Shown piece after piece: positions 33,164-44,570 of a DNA stretch of 64,000 bases; position 1 is the stretch's first letter, and each line of letters starts with the position of its first letter. Source of the DNA: Punctularia strigosozonata HHB-11173 SS5 (lineage: Eukaryota > Basidiomycota > Agaricomycetes > Corticiales > Punctulariaceae). The notes under the pieces are model-generated. The model had not been told where the DNA came from. It did not search any database and saw only the letters and a program-made list of their open reading frames with translations. Made by a program: the position numbers and the translations under genes. The stretch spans positions 2,072,004 through 2,136,003 of the forward strand of contig NW_006767434.1 of the NCBI RefSeq assembly GCF_000264995.1. Reading direction: 5' to 3'.

Positions 33164-34248
33164 ATGCTCAGCGCCAAAGCTAAGGGGAAGCAGAAAGCCA
33201 TAGAGCCAGATGCGGCGAAAGAGCGTGCATCGTCACCGTGCACGCTGGTTGTGCGCTTCACCGAAGGGGACCCCGACCTCCGTCTCGAGGCGACTGAGCA
33301 GGAGACTGTGCATGATGTGAAGCTCAAGGTCTGTTTCTACTCACGGATATCGTCAAGGTTGTGAACTAAGCTTCTTCTCAGATACGTGATGCTAAGCCAC
33401 ACCTCCGAGGCCGCAGGCTGCGCCTTATCCATCAGGGACGCCTACTTCCAGATACGACACCAGTCCATAATTGGTTATCTTCGACAGAGAGCAGACACCA
33501 CACAGAAACCTCCAACGAGCCGACTTCAGATGATTCTCCGTTCTCTGCTCCGACCACTTGGGTTCATTGCTCCATTGGACCTGTATTGAGCGAGGGAGAG
33601 GAAGATCAAGAAAAGGATACGCAGGTAAGTTGGGGATGCCTGGCCCCTGACAACTTAACATACCAATATCGACTAGACCGCACAAATCAAGCCGTTGAGG
33701 GGCTTCGACCGTTTGGCCGCCGCGGGCTTTTCGGAATCAGACATACAGAGCATACGAAGGCAGTTTCATAGCCAATCTACAGACAATTATCTCGATTCTG
33801 GGTTCGAGAACGATGACGATTGTAGGTTCAATACCAGCAACTTTCGTCTTGGGCTTAGTTCGCTATATCCACGTCCCTTAGATGAAGAGCGTGCACGTGT
33901 ACTAGAAGAGCAGTGGATAGATTCTATGGATACAGGTGGAAGCGCAGCTCTATCCGATTATTCCCCAACAGCGATAGTTACTGGCGCTGTCATGGGTTTC
34001 TTCTTCCCGCTTCTTCCTTTCTTCTTCTTCAGCGAGGCACGGCCCGCGGTATTTTGGGAAGACGGATCAGAGCAACCAGCCCCTCGGAGTGCAATATTTT
34101 CGTGCGTTGTCATGGCTCGCATATCGCCGATCTATCTAATGGACAACGTTTCTTTTTCAGAAAGCGCATGCAGATGAGTCTGGTTTTTGGGTTTTGCATG
34201 AACGTCATATTTGGGCTTTGGCGATATCTCCTCTCATCCTCCATTTAG
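33164..34248 (+). CDS. DSC3: Dsc E3 ubiquitin ligase complex subunit 3
   Basis: Membrane subunit of the Golgi Dsc complex, which ubiquitinates membrane proteins and in several fungi activates SREBP. The start MLSAKAKGKQKAIEPDAAKE is followed by a ubiquitin-like domain (TLVVRFTEGDPDLRLEATEQ, RGRRLRLIHQGRLLPDTTPV), an acidic linker, a helical segment (GFDRLAAAGFSESDIQSIRR) and LEEQWIDSMDTGG. Then come two membrane helices: IVTGAVMGFFFPLLPFFFFS, and, after a 60-nt intron, RMQMSLVFGFCMNVIFGLWR. The order Ubl, linker, two C-terminal helices is that of Dsc3. Without removing the last intron the frame reads into a different hydrophobic tail, so I prefer the spliced end at 34,248. Confidence 0.85.
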
Positions 34249-34572
34249 CTGTTATTGTGTACATGGCATCCGTTCTCGTAATCCTTATGATCGCAATGTT
34301 GAGCGCACAATCGATGATTATGTGCAAATGTTGAAAACAGAGTTCATCACGTACATGGTCCGAATGTTTGGTGACATGTACGAACACGTGCAGCGCGTCT
34401 AATGAAAGTTGGTGTAACGCGTCTTCCAAAATTTCAGTGGTTGAATTCCATTGTTCATCCTCATCACCAACTTGTTCCTTACTCATCGTAGACGAGCCGG
34501 CTCTACTCGTATCCTCCCATCGTAAGCGTCGTTTGTCTCCCGGCGTTTGATCGTTATATCAAGTCAAGACGG
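34249..34572. other. Short intergenic region, nothing seen
   Basis: Between the DSC3 stop and the importin start, both on the plus strand. Pyrimidine-rich before 34,560. No separate gene is supported. Confidence 0.4.
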
Positions 34573-37500
34573 ATGCAGATGGATCTCCATACGTTATCCA
34601 GCCTATTCGCTACGACCTATAATCCCGATCCCAATGTTCGAAAGGCCGCAGAGCTTGAGATCCGGAAAGTACGTTGGCAACGCCTATGCATACATCTTAG
34701 TTGACATCATCTGGCATTGGACAGGTGGGGGTACAGGAGGGCATGCTCACTGCGCTTCTCCAGATAATCGCCGAGGAAAACGTTGAGCTGTGCGTGCGAC
34801 GCGTTCTGGTTCAGAACAAATGTCAAATCGGATCATGCGGTGTTCTGATTGTCTGTGGTTGTAGTGCGACGCGTCAAGCGTGCTCAGTATATCTCAAGAA
34901 TCGCGTCTACACATCCTACACCGTCGATCCCGCCGTCACCCGCCCACGTCCCGATCAAACGCCGATCCATCCATCCGACAAGGATGCACTGAAAGCAAGC
35001 ATTTTACGCTTGCTTGCTGCATCTCCTTCCCGGAGTGTGACCGTACAACTCGCTGATACGTTTAAGAATGCCGTGGCACGCGATTTCCCAGACAACTGGC
35101 CTGGCCTCTTGGATCAGGTCAAGGCCCTTCTCATCAGCAGTAACATTCAGGATGTCGCGGCCGGATGCATAGCATCTCTGGAGGTCGTACGAGCATTCCG
35201 GTATGTGCGGCACCCGATATCCTCTCATGTCGATGGATATGAAGCCGGCATTCCAGATTCCGACAGGATAGCAAGATTCTTCCTGATATCGTGGCCAACC
35301 TGTTTCCCACGTTGGTCTCTATCGCTAATCAGATGCTCAATTCGCCGCCTCCTGGTGTCGAGAAGGAGATTCCCTTCATGTTGCATCTGATTCTGAAGAC
35401 TTATAAGACCAGCACTATGGTACAGCTTACCGCGCATCAGCAAAGCGCAGAAAGCCTCGTGCCATGGGGAAGATTACTCTTCCAGGTCGTCAACTTGCAG
35501 ATTCCGAAGGACGCCGTCCCGGAGGATGAGGAGGAGCGAGAAAAGAGTGAATGGTGGAAGGCCAAGAAGTGGGCGTATGGAATTCTTGGTCGCCTTTTCC
35601 ACCGGTAAGCCATGTCATACTTGCGATCTTTCCGTCATTGACCGCAGCATAGTTATGGTAACCCATCTCAATTGCCGACGGTCATGCGCAAGGATTACGG
35701 TGCCTTTGCCGAGCATTTCATCACTGTATTTGCCCCCGAAATATTCAAGGTTTACCTCCATCAGGTAGAGCTCTACGTAGCTGGACAGGCATGGTTATCG
35801 AGCAAGTGCCAGTACCAAATTTTCTCGTTCTTCACCGAATGGTCCGTTCCGTGACATATACTCGACGTCCCGGTGAACTAATTCATTCATAACACAGCGT
35901 CAAGCCCAAGTCAACATGGGTTCTTCTTAAGCCCCACTTTGAAACTCTAGTCTCTTCCTTCGTCTTCCCTCTGCTGTGCTTCAACTCAAGCAAACAGGAA
36001 CTGTGGGACACAGATCCTGTGGACTACATCCGGGTTTCGGTCGGTCAGTCATGGTGCTTTCCAAATTGTGCTCAGCTCATCGTTGCTCTCGTAGACGAGT
36101 ATGAGACCTACACCACCCCGGTTTCGGCTGCAACGACCTTCTTGTTCGCGCTCGCGTCCAGCCGCACTAAGGCAACCTTCGAAAGCATCCTGACGTTCAT
36201 ATATTCCGTTCTGCGATCGTAAGTGGCAGGAGGGTGGAAACGGATAAAGACTGATGGACATATGGGCAGAAATCCGGCGAGCCCGCAAAGATTTGGTGCA
36301 TTGAACATGGTGGCCGCGTTGGGGCCGTTCATTATGTCGCACCCCGAAGTGAAGACCAATATGGAGTCATTTATGCTGCAACATGTTCTTCCAGAGTTCT
36401 CGAGCAGCGACGGATACATGAGGGCAATTGTACGTTAGCTTCTTATCTTAATTCGCGTGTTCTAACTTGTGTTTGAAAGGCATGTGAAGTGCTTGGAACC
36501 GTAGAGAAGTCCAGGATGGACTGGGCCAACGAACAGGTCGGCTAAACGAGCGCAGCTTTATCGGAAGGGGCTTCTGAACGTTATGCAGAATATCTCCTCC
36601 CATCTGAAAGCGGTGGCGACCGCTCTCGACGACCCTGAACTTCCAGTCAAAGTGCAGGCTGCACTCGCTCTGACAGAAATGGTGAAGAGGCACGAAAAGG
36701 GTGTGTGACGATGAGGGGTCAATAATCAAATCGTCTGTTATTAACTGAAACTTGTGCTTAGTTCGGGAGGCCGTCTCACCTCAGGTTGGCAAGGTTATAC
36801 AGGGTAGGTCGTTCAAAGCCTTCCACGGATGCCGCTGAAAGACAATTTCCAGACCTCCTCAAAATGGCCGACGAGACAGACCTGGACATTCTGAACAGCT
36901 GCATGGAGACGATGGTTGATTACTTTCAGGATGAGCTCGTTCCCGTGGCTGCACAGCTTGCAGCACGCCTTGTGCGTATGACTTGTGCGCTCAAGATCCA
37001 ACACTCATCGTTCTGTCAGTGCGATTCCTACCTGCGCCTCGTGCGTGAAGCTATGGCCTCGGATGAAGCAGGTGGTCAGAACGTGGATCTTGACAACATA
37101 ATGGAGAGCGACACAGATGACGATAAGACTTACGCAGCGATGGGCGTCGCGAAGACCATCGGGACTGTACGTCAGGATCTTGTAAACTATTGTGTTCGTG
37201 AAACTGATTGCCAGTAGGTTATCAGCTCTATTGATTCTTCTCCAGAGATCCTCGCGCAAGTGCAGGAGGCCGTCATACCCATTGTCGTTTTTACGCTCGA
37301 GAACAAGTTCCTCGGTACTGCGGTCCAGCTTATGATTGGGCCGTCGTCATTGACTAATATGGCATGTCAGACCTCTTCGACAATGTGTACGATCTCGTCG
37401 ATGCTCTCACTTTCAAGCTCCATTCCATTGCGCCGGCCATGTGGCAAGTTTTCGAGCTCACGTACAAGTTGTTCAAGTCGGATGCCATCGATTTCTTGGA

Positions 37501-38801
37501 TGGTCCGTAGTGGTCTGCTGAACAGGCGGCTCGTTCTGACAATGTCATAGAGATGCTGCCCGCTCTGGACAACTTCATATCGTACGGCCCGGAGGTCTTC
37601 AAGGCTCGTTCTGACTATAAGGATATGGCCCTTGATATCTACGTGACTGCCATGGCTAGCGAGCAGCTTGGAGAGAACGACCGTGTGAACGGCTGCAAAT
37701 TGGCTGAATCCATGCTCCTCAACTTGCGCGGATACGTAGACGAGGTATTACTGGACCACATTGACAATCTCGTAATGGGGGCTTAGACTGTTCTTCAGGC
37801 GTTTCCCAAGATCGTAGCGACAGCTTTGGACCACATGGATAGTGCTGAGACCAATGCGTTTCGACTCGCCAACCTCGAGGTCTTGATCAATGCCGTGCTC
37901 TACAACCCATCGGCTGCATTGCATCTCATGGAATCGCATAGCGTAGGCGCGTCTCGGGTGTTCTTCGACAAATGGTTCGCGATTATCAAGGACAGCAGCA
38001 AGCTTCCTCGCGTCCACGACAAGAAGTTGAGCATTGCCGCTCTGTGCGCCCTAATGGAAGTGGAAGCCTCTGCAATTCCACGACCACTGCAAGCTGGATG
38101 GGCTGGCATCGTCGCCGGCGCTTTGAAAATCTTCCAAGATCTCCCAAAAGCGATCGCGGGTAAGCTGTTTTCGAGCTTGCAGCAAAAGCATTCGTTCATA
38201 CTTTCTCACATCGTCGTTCAGCGCGGAAGGCACTCGAGGAAGCCTTCGGTGATGATGACGACGACGATGACGACGATGGCAGGGTTTTGAACCTGAACGA
38301 GGACGATGGTTCGTCAACTCGTTCAACTGTGATCAATTGTGGTTTAATCGGTTTCAACCCCGCAGAGGATGTCTTGGATGAGGACACGGCGTATCTGGAG
38401 ATGCTGGCCCAAGAGGTCTGTGATCAGTCAGATCATGACAATCTCGCAATTGACAGGCAGCTGCACAGAGCGCTCGCCTACGAGAGCGGAGCGATAAACT
38501 GGATGATGACGCAGAAGAATCCGTATCGTCGGAGGAATCTGATATAGAGGAAGAACTGGGCTACTTAAGCCCGTTGGATCAGATCGACCCATACATCGTC
38601 TTCCAGCAAGCATTGACAAGTGCGTTTCCTTACCCTGACCTAGTATCATATGTCTGACCGTGGCACATAGCCATGCAAAACAAAAATCCTGCGATGTATC
38701 AGGCCTGTACCACCTCTTTGTCTATCGATCAACAGACTCTGTTGATGGAGGTTGTAGCCATTGCACAAAGCAACGCCGCGCAGACACATGCGAGCTCGTA
38801 A
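34573..38801 (+). CDS. Importin-beta family karyopherin, importin-7/8 (Sxm1/Nmd5) type
   Basis: Nuclear import receptor moving cargo through the nuclear pore with Ran-GTP; yeast relatives carry ribosomal proteins, Lhp1 and TFIIS. The start MQMDLHTLSSLFATTYNPDP and VRKAAELEIRK with GMLTALLQIIAEENVEL form the importin N-terminal domain. ATRQACSVYLKNRV follows after an intron. HEAT repeats cover the rest, with WWKAKKWAYGILGRLFHRYG and RFGALNMVAALGPFIMSHPE as characteristic importin-7/8 blocks. Near the end an acidic run (GDDDDDDDDG) precedes LNLNEDDG and a Glu/Asp-rich segment (SVSSEESDIEEELGYLSPLD). The C-terminus is VVAIAQSNAAQTHASS. More than 15 introns, so individual junctions are approximate. 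About 1,050 residues expected, as usual for the family. Confidence 0.9.
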
Positions 38802-39033
38802 AGAGATCCAGTCCACCGGGCCACCTAAATACCTTGATTCATTGTTTTGCATTGTCGTTTTGTTGGAATTTCACGCATCTCATGTCTTACTGGAAGTTTA
38901 CACAATGCAATGTTGATGACCATTTGCTTTCCCCTGGCACAGAAGAACAATGAAGGCGGTCTAAGCCGATTGCGGACTACGCAGTGGCCATGTCCGGAAA
39001 TATAAGACCTATGACACCTTGAACTCATACGGA

Positions 39034-39711
39034 ATGTCTCCCTCGCCCCTCAACCTTCATCTGACTACAACTTCGAACGCACCTGACGCTCAGCTGAGCC
39101 CTAGGTGCTTTACTGCCGATCGCATGTCCTTCGCAACGCCAATCAGCTCATCGTCCGGGCATGGCGATGCAAACGCACCCGAACGCTCCTTTGTGGACGC
39201 CGCAAGTACCCTCGTCGGCTCCTATATCGCCTTTGCACTCGACGTCGATCGTATTGCCGCGCAGTACAGTCAATCGGACCCCGAACTGCTCGCCATAGAC
39301 GAGTTCCGGACCGCAACCGCACGAGGACGTTACGTCGGCCTTGTAATCCGAGAGAAGCAGACATCATCTCTGGAGATTGACGAAAAGTCCTGCCTAGCGA
39401 TATACGTTCTCCCCGTGAGCCAGGGTGCACCAGGAGCAAACGTTGGATGGATGCCGATTGAGCCAACTGGGTTGATTACACCGCACGCAGGGCAAGAGGC
39501 GCTTGAACCACAGGTCATGTTTCCCTGGGCCGGATGCACCCAGCTGCTGACAGGAGGCGTGTGGCTAAGCGTCGAAGAAAGGCGTCCGTCTTCCCTCCAC
39601 TTCAACTTGAATGTGGATGACTGGCTGCGTGTAGACGACGGACTCGGTACCTTATCGGGTTACCAAGGGCACCCAGCAGAAGCCATCCCGGTAGAGGTGA
39701 GAGTTCGCTAA
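39034..39711 (+). CDS. Unknown intronless protein, 225 residues
   Basis: One uninterrupted frame from the ATG at 39,034 (MSPSPLNLHLTTTSNAPDAQ). An ATG-less extension upstream adds five codons. The N-terminal 40 residues are Ser/Thr/Pro-rich. Then follow a helix-like FVDAASTLVGSYIAFALDVD and probable beta strands (ESKSCLAIYVLPVSQ-like region near residue 125, VMFPWAGCTQLLTGGVWLSV near residue 170), ending EAIPVEVRVR. No signal peptide, membrane helix or known motif. Codon use looks like that of its neighbours. It sits between the importin and ARP6 genes, with the latter convergent. Probably a lineage-restricted cytosolic protein. Confidence 0.6.
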   Translation: MSPSPLNLHLTTTSNAPDAQLSPRCFTADRMSFATPISSSSGHGDANAPERSFVDAASTLVGSYIAFALDVDRIAAQYSQSDPELLAIDEFRTATARGRYVGLVIREKQTSSLEIDEKSCLAIYVLPVSQGAPGANVGWMPIEPTGLITPHAGQEALEPQVMFPWAGCTQLLTGGVWLSVEERRPSSLHFNLNVDDWLRVDDGLGTLSGYQGHPAEAIPVEVRVR

Positions 39712-39914
39712 CTCCGGGAGGCCGCAAAATTGACTCGGAAGTAGGCTTGGGGCGACATCAGATGTGGAAACCCCAGTTTGACCTTAAATCAATTTGAACA
39801 AGAGGTGGAGGAGCTCCGCGCACGTATCTTTATCATAGATTGAGCAGCTTATGATTCTGTAGTCGATAACTTGCATGACTGAATACGGGTTACATACTGC
39901 AGTTTTTTTTGTGA

Positions 39915-42877
39915 TCACTTTGCGCCTCCTCTCCGACGGCCACCACGACTAGCCTTCCTCTTGAGTGCCCGGCCCGCAAGATCTGACGGGGGGCTTTCGT
40001 CCCTCAACCTTGCTTTACCCTTTCCTGCCCTCACCTTACCCGCCTCCCGTTCGTCCCAGTTCTTACGCCAATCCCAGCGCTGGAATTTTCTCCGACACGC
40101 GCTGCTCCCGCCTTCGGCATACTCCGCGCGTGTTACAGCTATCGCGTTGCCAGCCTGTCCAAAGACGCCAGGCGAACTTGCGAGCGCGCGTCCGGCATGG
40201 AACGCCTCTGTGATGGGGCTAAAAATACGTCGCGTGAGCGATATCCATGTCCGGCTCTCCAAAACGACGGGGGACGCTAGTGGCGCAACGAAGGTTCGAC
40301 AGCGAAGGGCGTGAAAGGGAACAACGGCCGAAATGAATGAGATCCGTCTCCCGCGATGATCGAGCACCGACGGGAAGGAAATAGAATGCCGCGCCGAGAA
40401 AGCCAAGATTAGGAGACATTGCGCAAAAGGGCCCGAGCGCGGACCGAGCGCTGGGCACTCACTGCCAGGGAAGGGGGTGGATATAGCTCCAGACAAGGGG
40501 GCGCGCGCACACGAGGTTTGCATGTCCACAATGACAGACATGCGTTGGGAGGAAAAGGGGAGGAGGATGAAGCCGAGCCAATGGGAGATGAACTCTAAAG
40601 GTTCGAGGATCCAGATATGGACTGACCGTTCGCAGGTGTGAACCATCACCTCGCACTCGGGAGGGGCGAGAGCCCTGAGCTCCCTAGTCCTAGATGTGGA
40701 AAACTCCGTGAGCTAACGTATCGTGACTGGAAAGGAAAATAGCGAGATTGGGGAAAAACTTCGGGACGAAGGCGAACGTTCGGGATATGAAGGAAACCCA
40801 TGCTACAGCGGAACCAGTTGATGCAACAGTGTCAGGAGAAGAATGCTAAGTATGACATGGCTGAAGGGCCAGGGGTGAGAGGTGGTGACGGCAGCAGCGG
40901 GTGATGGCAAATGCGGAAAGAGCTTGAAACAATCAAAGCGCGACATAAACAAAACGTACAGCCTTTGCTGCAGGCCGGGGAAGAGCGTGCTTCCACCGAC
41001 GAGACCAACATTCGCCCAAAACATCCCGCGCACGTCCTCGGGCAGAAGCGAGATTGACCGAGCGATGGCGCGGGGCAAACCGAGTTGGTCGAGGCCTGTC
41101 AAAGTAGTCCCGTCAGTCGATCCGCCACGGGCTCCACATGCAAGCGAAGATCGATGGAGGAGAGGACAGCGGTAACATGATTTAAGCGCGAAACTTCGAC
41201 GAGCGCGTGCATCACAGGCGAGGCAAGAAGTGCGCGGCGATGTTTTGTTAACGCACCGACATCGTCGGGTCGGAAAAGGAGTTCCGGAACGGCGAAGCGT
41301 TCGTTTCCCATGAGGAGAAGTTGCTCTCGGTTCCTTTGGTGATCCCTTCCCTTCATCGCGTCACCGAGGTCGTCATCCTTGGGTCGGTCTTGAGTTGGAC
41401 CTTCGCGGATACGCCCATGACGAGTGACTGCGGAGCTAAAGTCTGGGAGGATATATTCTTGCAATATAGGGTTTTTCTTCGGATCTACCCTGCGGTAGTC
41501 CAAAGCTGTCAGAATGAGTCGCAGCAGGCAAGGAAACAAGAGGCTAGGGCCAAAGCCAGTACGGCTACGTGAACACCCGAGTATGCGAACATAATGCGAA
41601 GAAACATCCATTTTTGTGGTGTTCTCAAAATAGAATATAAGGGATTCAGAAAGCAGGGACTCCAGATCGGGTGCAGATCGATGAATGAACATATTGAACG
41701 GAAATATAGGTGGTGTTTATGGCACTGGCGGAGGTAAAGCGGGGGCGCTGACAACGAGATTCATGCGCTCCAGATTCACCGCCCAAAAAAACGCAGGGAA
41801 AACGGGAAGAATCTGGAAGGAACTGCGCCGAATAGACAGACAAACGACGACTTACCGACAAGTCTCGAGGTCACGATGATAATCGTCGGAAACGTAACAA
41901 CATGCCTCTTTTATTTCGTTCACGATCCATGTCTCGTCCATCATGTTCCACTGCCTGAAGGAGACGAGCTCTTTGAGATGGTTCGTGAGGAGTTTGCCGC
42001 CCACGTCTATTCTGTGCAATGCAATCCGTATAGTCAGCATATGGTAATCGGGGAGGTTGGAACATGTGCCGGCGTGAGAGGATGCGCACGCCAAAGTAGC
42101 GACGCACCTCTGAACGGCATTCCAAACCACAGATCCATTCATGAGCGGTACGACGTGCGTGAAGCTGAAGCCCGCGTCCACGATTATCATACACTCCGGG
42201 GCGTGCGGGTATTCCGGACTCTTGAACATCGTGCCGTAGGGTATCAGTGACGCGGCTAAGCGTGACGGTATACGGCATGAATACTCTGTATCGCTGGCCT
42301 TAGAAGAGCGTAATACGCACGCGAACACCGCATATACGATTCAAACTCGTATTCCTCGAATATCATCTGATCGTATACGTCCTGGATGTTCGGTAGGTTG
42401 AAGTAAGGCTCGGTTACGAGGATCGAATGAGCGCTCGTGTCTACCTGTCCTTGCGTAGGTCAGCAATGTAGTCAGGGAGCCGTAGGTAAGGCCAGAGAGC
42501 ATACGTTCAGCAGTCCGGGAGAAAAGATGCCATCCCATATCGCCTTCTGCGCGTCCCAGTCCGTCAGCAAGCCCTGGGTATGCCAGTCAGCACCTACATC
42601 GGCCGCTCTGGACAGAGTGTCCACACACTTTCTGAAACGGGATGCGATAGTTCAAGCTCGCAAAATTCGTGCACCGTTCTATTTCATGGCCGAAGTAGGT
42701 CTCCTTATCGCCTTTGGAACGGATGATTGCATTCGGTATTATTCTGGGCGCGCGATAAGATCAGAGTGTACTGTAATTGCGCCTGAGCCCTTACTTTGGA
42801 GCCTCCGTTTCGTCTGCGAACCCAACCTTGAGCGTCGAGGCACCGTTGTCGAGGACGATAGTGCGAGATTGAGACAT
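39915..42877 (-). CDS. ARP6: Actin-related protein 6
   Basis: Nuclear actin-related subunit of the SWR1 complex, which deposits H2A.Z. Exon 1 (from 42,877) gives [20 protein letters not shown] and ADETEAPK, the actin nucleotide-binding start. Later exons give [75 protein letters not shown]-type sequence and [20 protein letters not shown]. Then follow [20 protein letters not shown] with [35 protein letters not shown] and [19 protein letters not shown]. The last exon ends in [14 protein letters not shown] plus a Lys/Arg-rich tail of about 45 residues ([16 protein letters not shown]) not typical of yeast Arp6. About ten introns; those around 40,320-40,880 are long or numerous, and boundaries there are uncertain. 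Confidence 0.85.
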
Positions 42878-43216
42878 GCACGTATACGCAACGACGATGC
42901 GGAAAGACCGGTCCGAAACTCGATATACCCACGCTCACTCTCGACCTGCACACCGAGGCGGATAGATAATACGTTAATAGTAGGATTAACCTTAAGCATT
43001 GTACGTGTACAACGGTAAACTATCACCGGGAATAATGCGATCGAAGACTCATCCGATCCACCTCCATATATATATCCTGAAATCAAAAAACGCATATTAT
43101 GTGCACCACGTCGGCAATGAGGGTGTAGCGTTCCAGGGGATGAGTGAGGTGAGATAGAAGTCATTCATCGAATGAATATGCTCGCCACGAGGTTGAGAGC
43201 AGCTTGTACGCGGGGA
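42878..43216. other. Short intergenic region, nothing seen
   Basis: Upstream of ARP6 and downstream of the Ser/Thr-rich gene; both genes are on the minus strand. No supported feature. Confidence 0.35.
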
Positions 43217-43824
43217 TCAGTAGCCATAGCCGCGGCTGCCGCCCTAAGAAAATAACGTCAGTCGCGAGCTGACATTGTGCTAGATGCGGTACATGGTGGA
43301 CTGGACACATACAGAAGCAAGCTGCCGCAGAGGAGAACACGGACCTGCCGGGATTTCTCGTTCTCTCGCCTCTGTCGCGCGGCAGCGATGATCGCGTCCA
43401 TCTGAGCCTCGTGCTGCGAGTCCGATATCCACCCTGACCAATCTCCTGCGACGTCCCGGTAAGCGCGGAAACGGACCATGTGAATGAGTTCCAACCTTGG
43501 ATGCGAGGCATCAGAGAAGGCATAGCCGCTGGTGCGGACGGCGTGGGGTAGCCAAAATCATGTGCATGGCTGCTTGAAGAGTGGGTAGGTGTGGACGACG
43601 ATCGCGTGGAAGTGGTCGGCGTCGGCAATGGCGAGCTGGTCCAATATGTCGCGCGAGTTGTGTTTGATGTTGTGGTGGTCGTGGGTTCGTGTGAACGCCC
43701 CGTGTCGGCAATGACTATGATATAGGGGTTCAACATCGGGGTGGTGTATGGGGGAACGGTAGGTGAGACGGCGCAGACCTTTATCCTCCGGCTGATCTTT
43801 GTTCTGCGATCCGCTCGGTGACAT
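43217..43824 (-). CDS. Small Ser/Thr-rich protein of unknown function
   Basis: A spliced model of about 125-130 residues. Exon 1 encodes MSPSGSQNKDQPEDK. An intron ending ATCATAG is followed by VIADTGRSHEPTTTTTSNTT, a Ser/Thr/Pro-rich middle, and DFGYPTPSAPAAMPSLMPRI. A 49-nt intron (GTTGGA to GTCGCAG) leads to GDWSGWISDSQHEAQMDAII and AAARQRRENEKSRQ. A last intron gives GGSRGYGY and the stop. All three introns have GT-AG ends and keep the frame, which supports the model. No domain recognised; the charged helix near the C-terminus and the disordered front suggest a small adaptor. The gene is not visible as one long frame. Confidence 0.5.
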
Positions 43825-44570
43825 GGTGGTGAGCATCCCCAGAGAGGACGGATGAACTGGGGGCTCGCTTGGGATACTCCGAGAGTGCACAAGCACGCGA
43901 GAGAGTCAAGTGGGGGCGCGTCACCGGTGGAGGCGGTATGACGATCTCTGCGGAGCTTCTAAGGGCCATGAACGAGAGGGAGACAGCCGCCTCTGAGCCT
44001 GCCTGGGGCTTGCACGTCCATCATTACCGACGCTGACGAGAAAATGACCACGGGCGGGCCAAACAAAAACCGGTCCTCGACCACCGATGACCCACATCAG
44101 CGTCGTCTGCGCAAGTGAGGCGGACGGCTTCCACGACCGAGCCGGACATGCCACATATCGAGACCGACGTGCACGACGATGGGATGCTTGGTTCTGCTAA
44201 GGTCGACGATATGAGGTGCCAGGATGCGGAGGGATGCGGTGCAGGATCGCGCTGGCGGATTGGGCCTGAGCCTGCTCCTTTCCTGGCTACGTTCGTCCAC
44301 GTAACGCATGTACTTCCGTACAACTACACATTTGGGTACAAGACACGCGACTTTGCGATTGTTCGAACCGAGACTGCGACCATGGTCTATACAATTAAGA
44401 AGGGACCACGCCCGAACCAGAAAAATTAGCATGACGCAAACGAGGAGAGCGAGACGACTGAAGAGGATAAAATAACGACTGTGAATTCGTCAGCATCAAC
44501 ATGTCGGACATCTATACGAGCACTAACCGACGAGGCACACCCCGGAGCAACCACTGCGGCGCGCACCCGC
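43825..44570. other. Intergenic, no gene seen
   Basis: Upstream of the Ser/Thr-rich gene and 3' flank of the RING gene. Short frames on both strands overlap and lack motifs. Confidence 0.4.

Noticed and set aside
42437-43018. 193-codon plus-strand frame
   Set aside because: Antisense to the first exons of ARP6.
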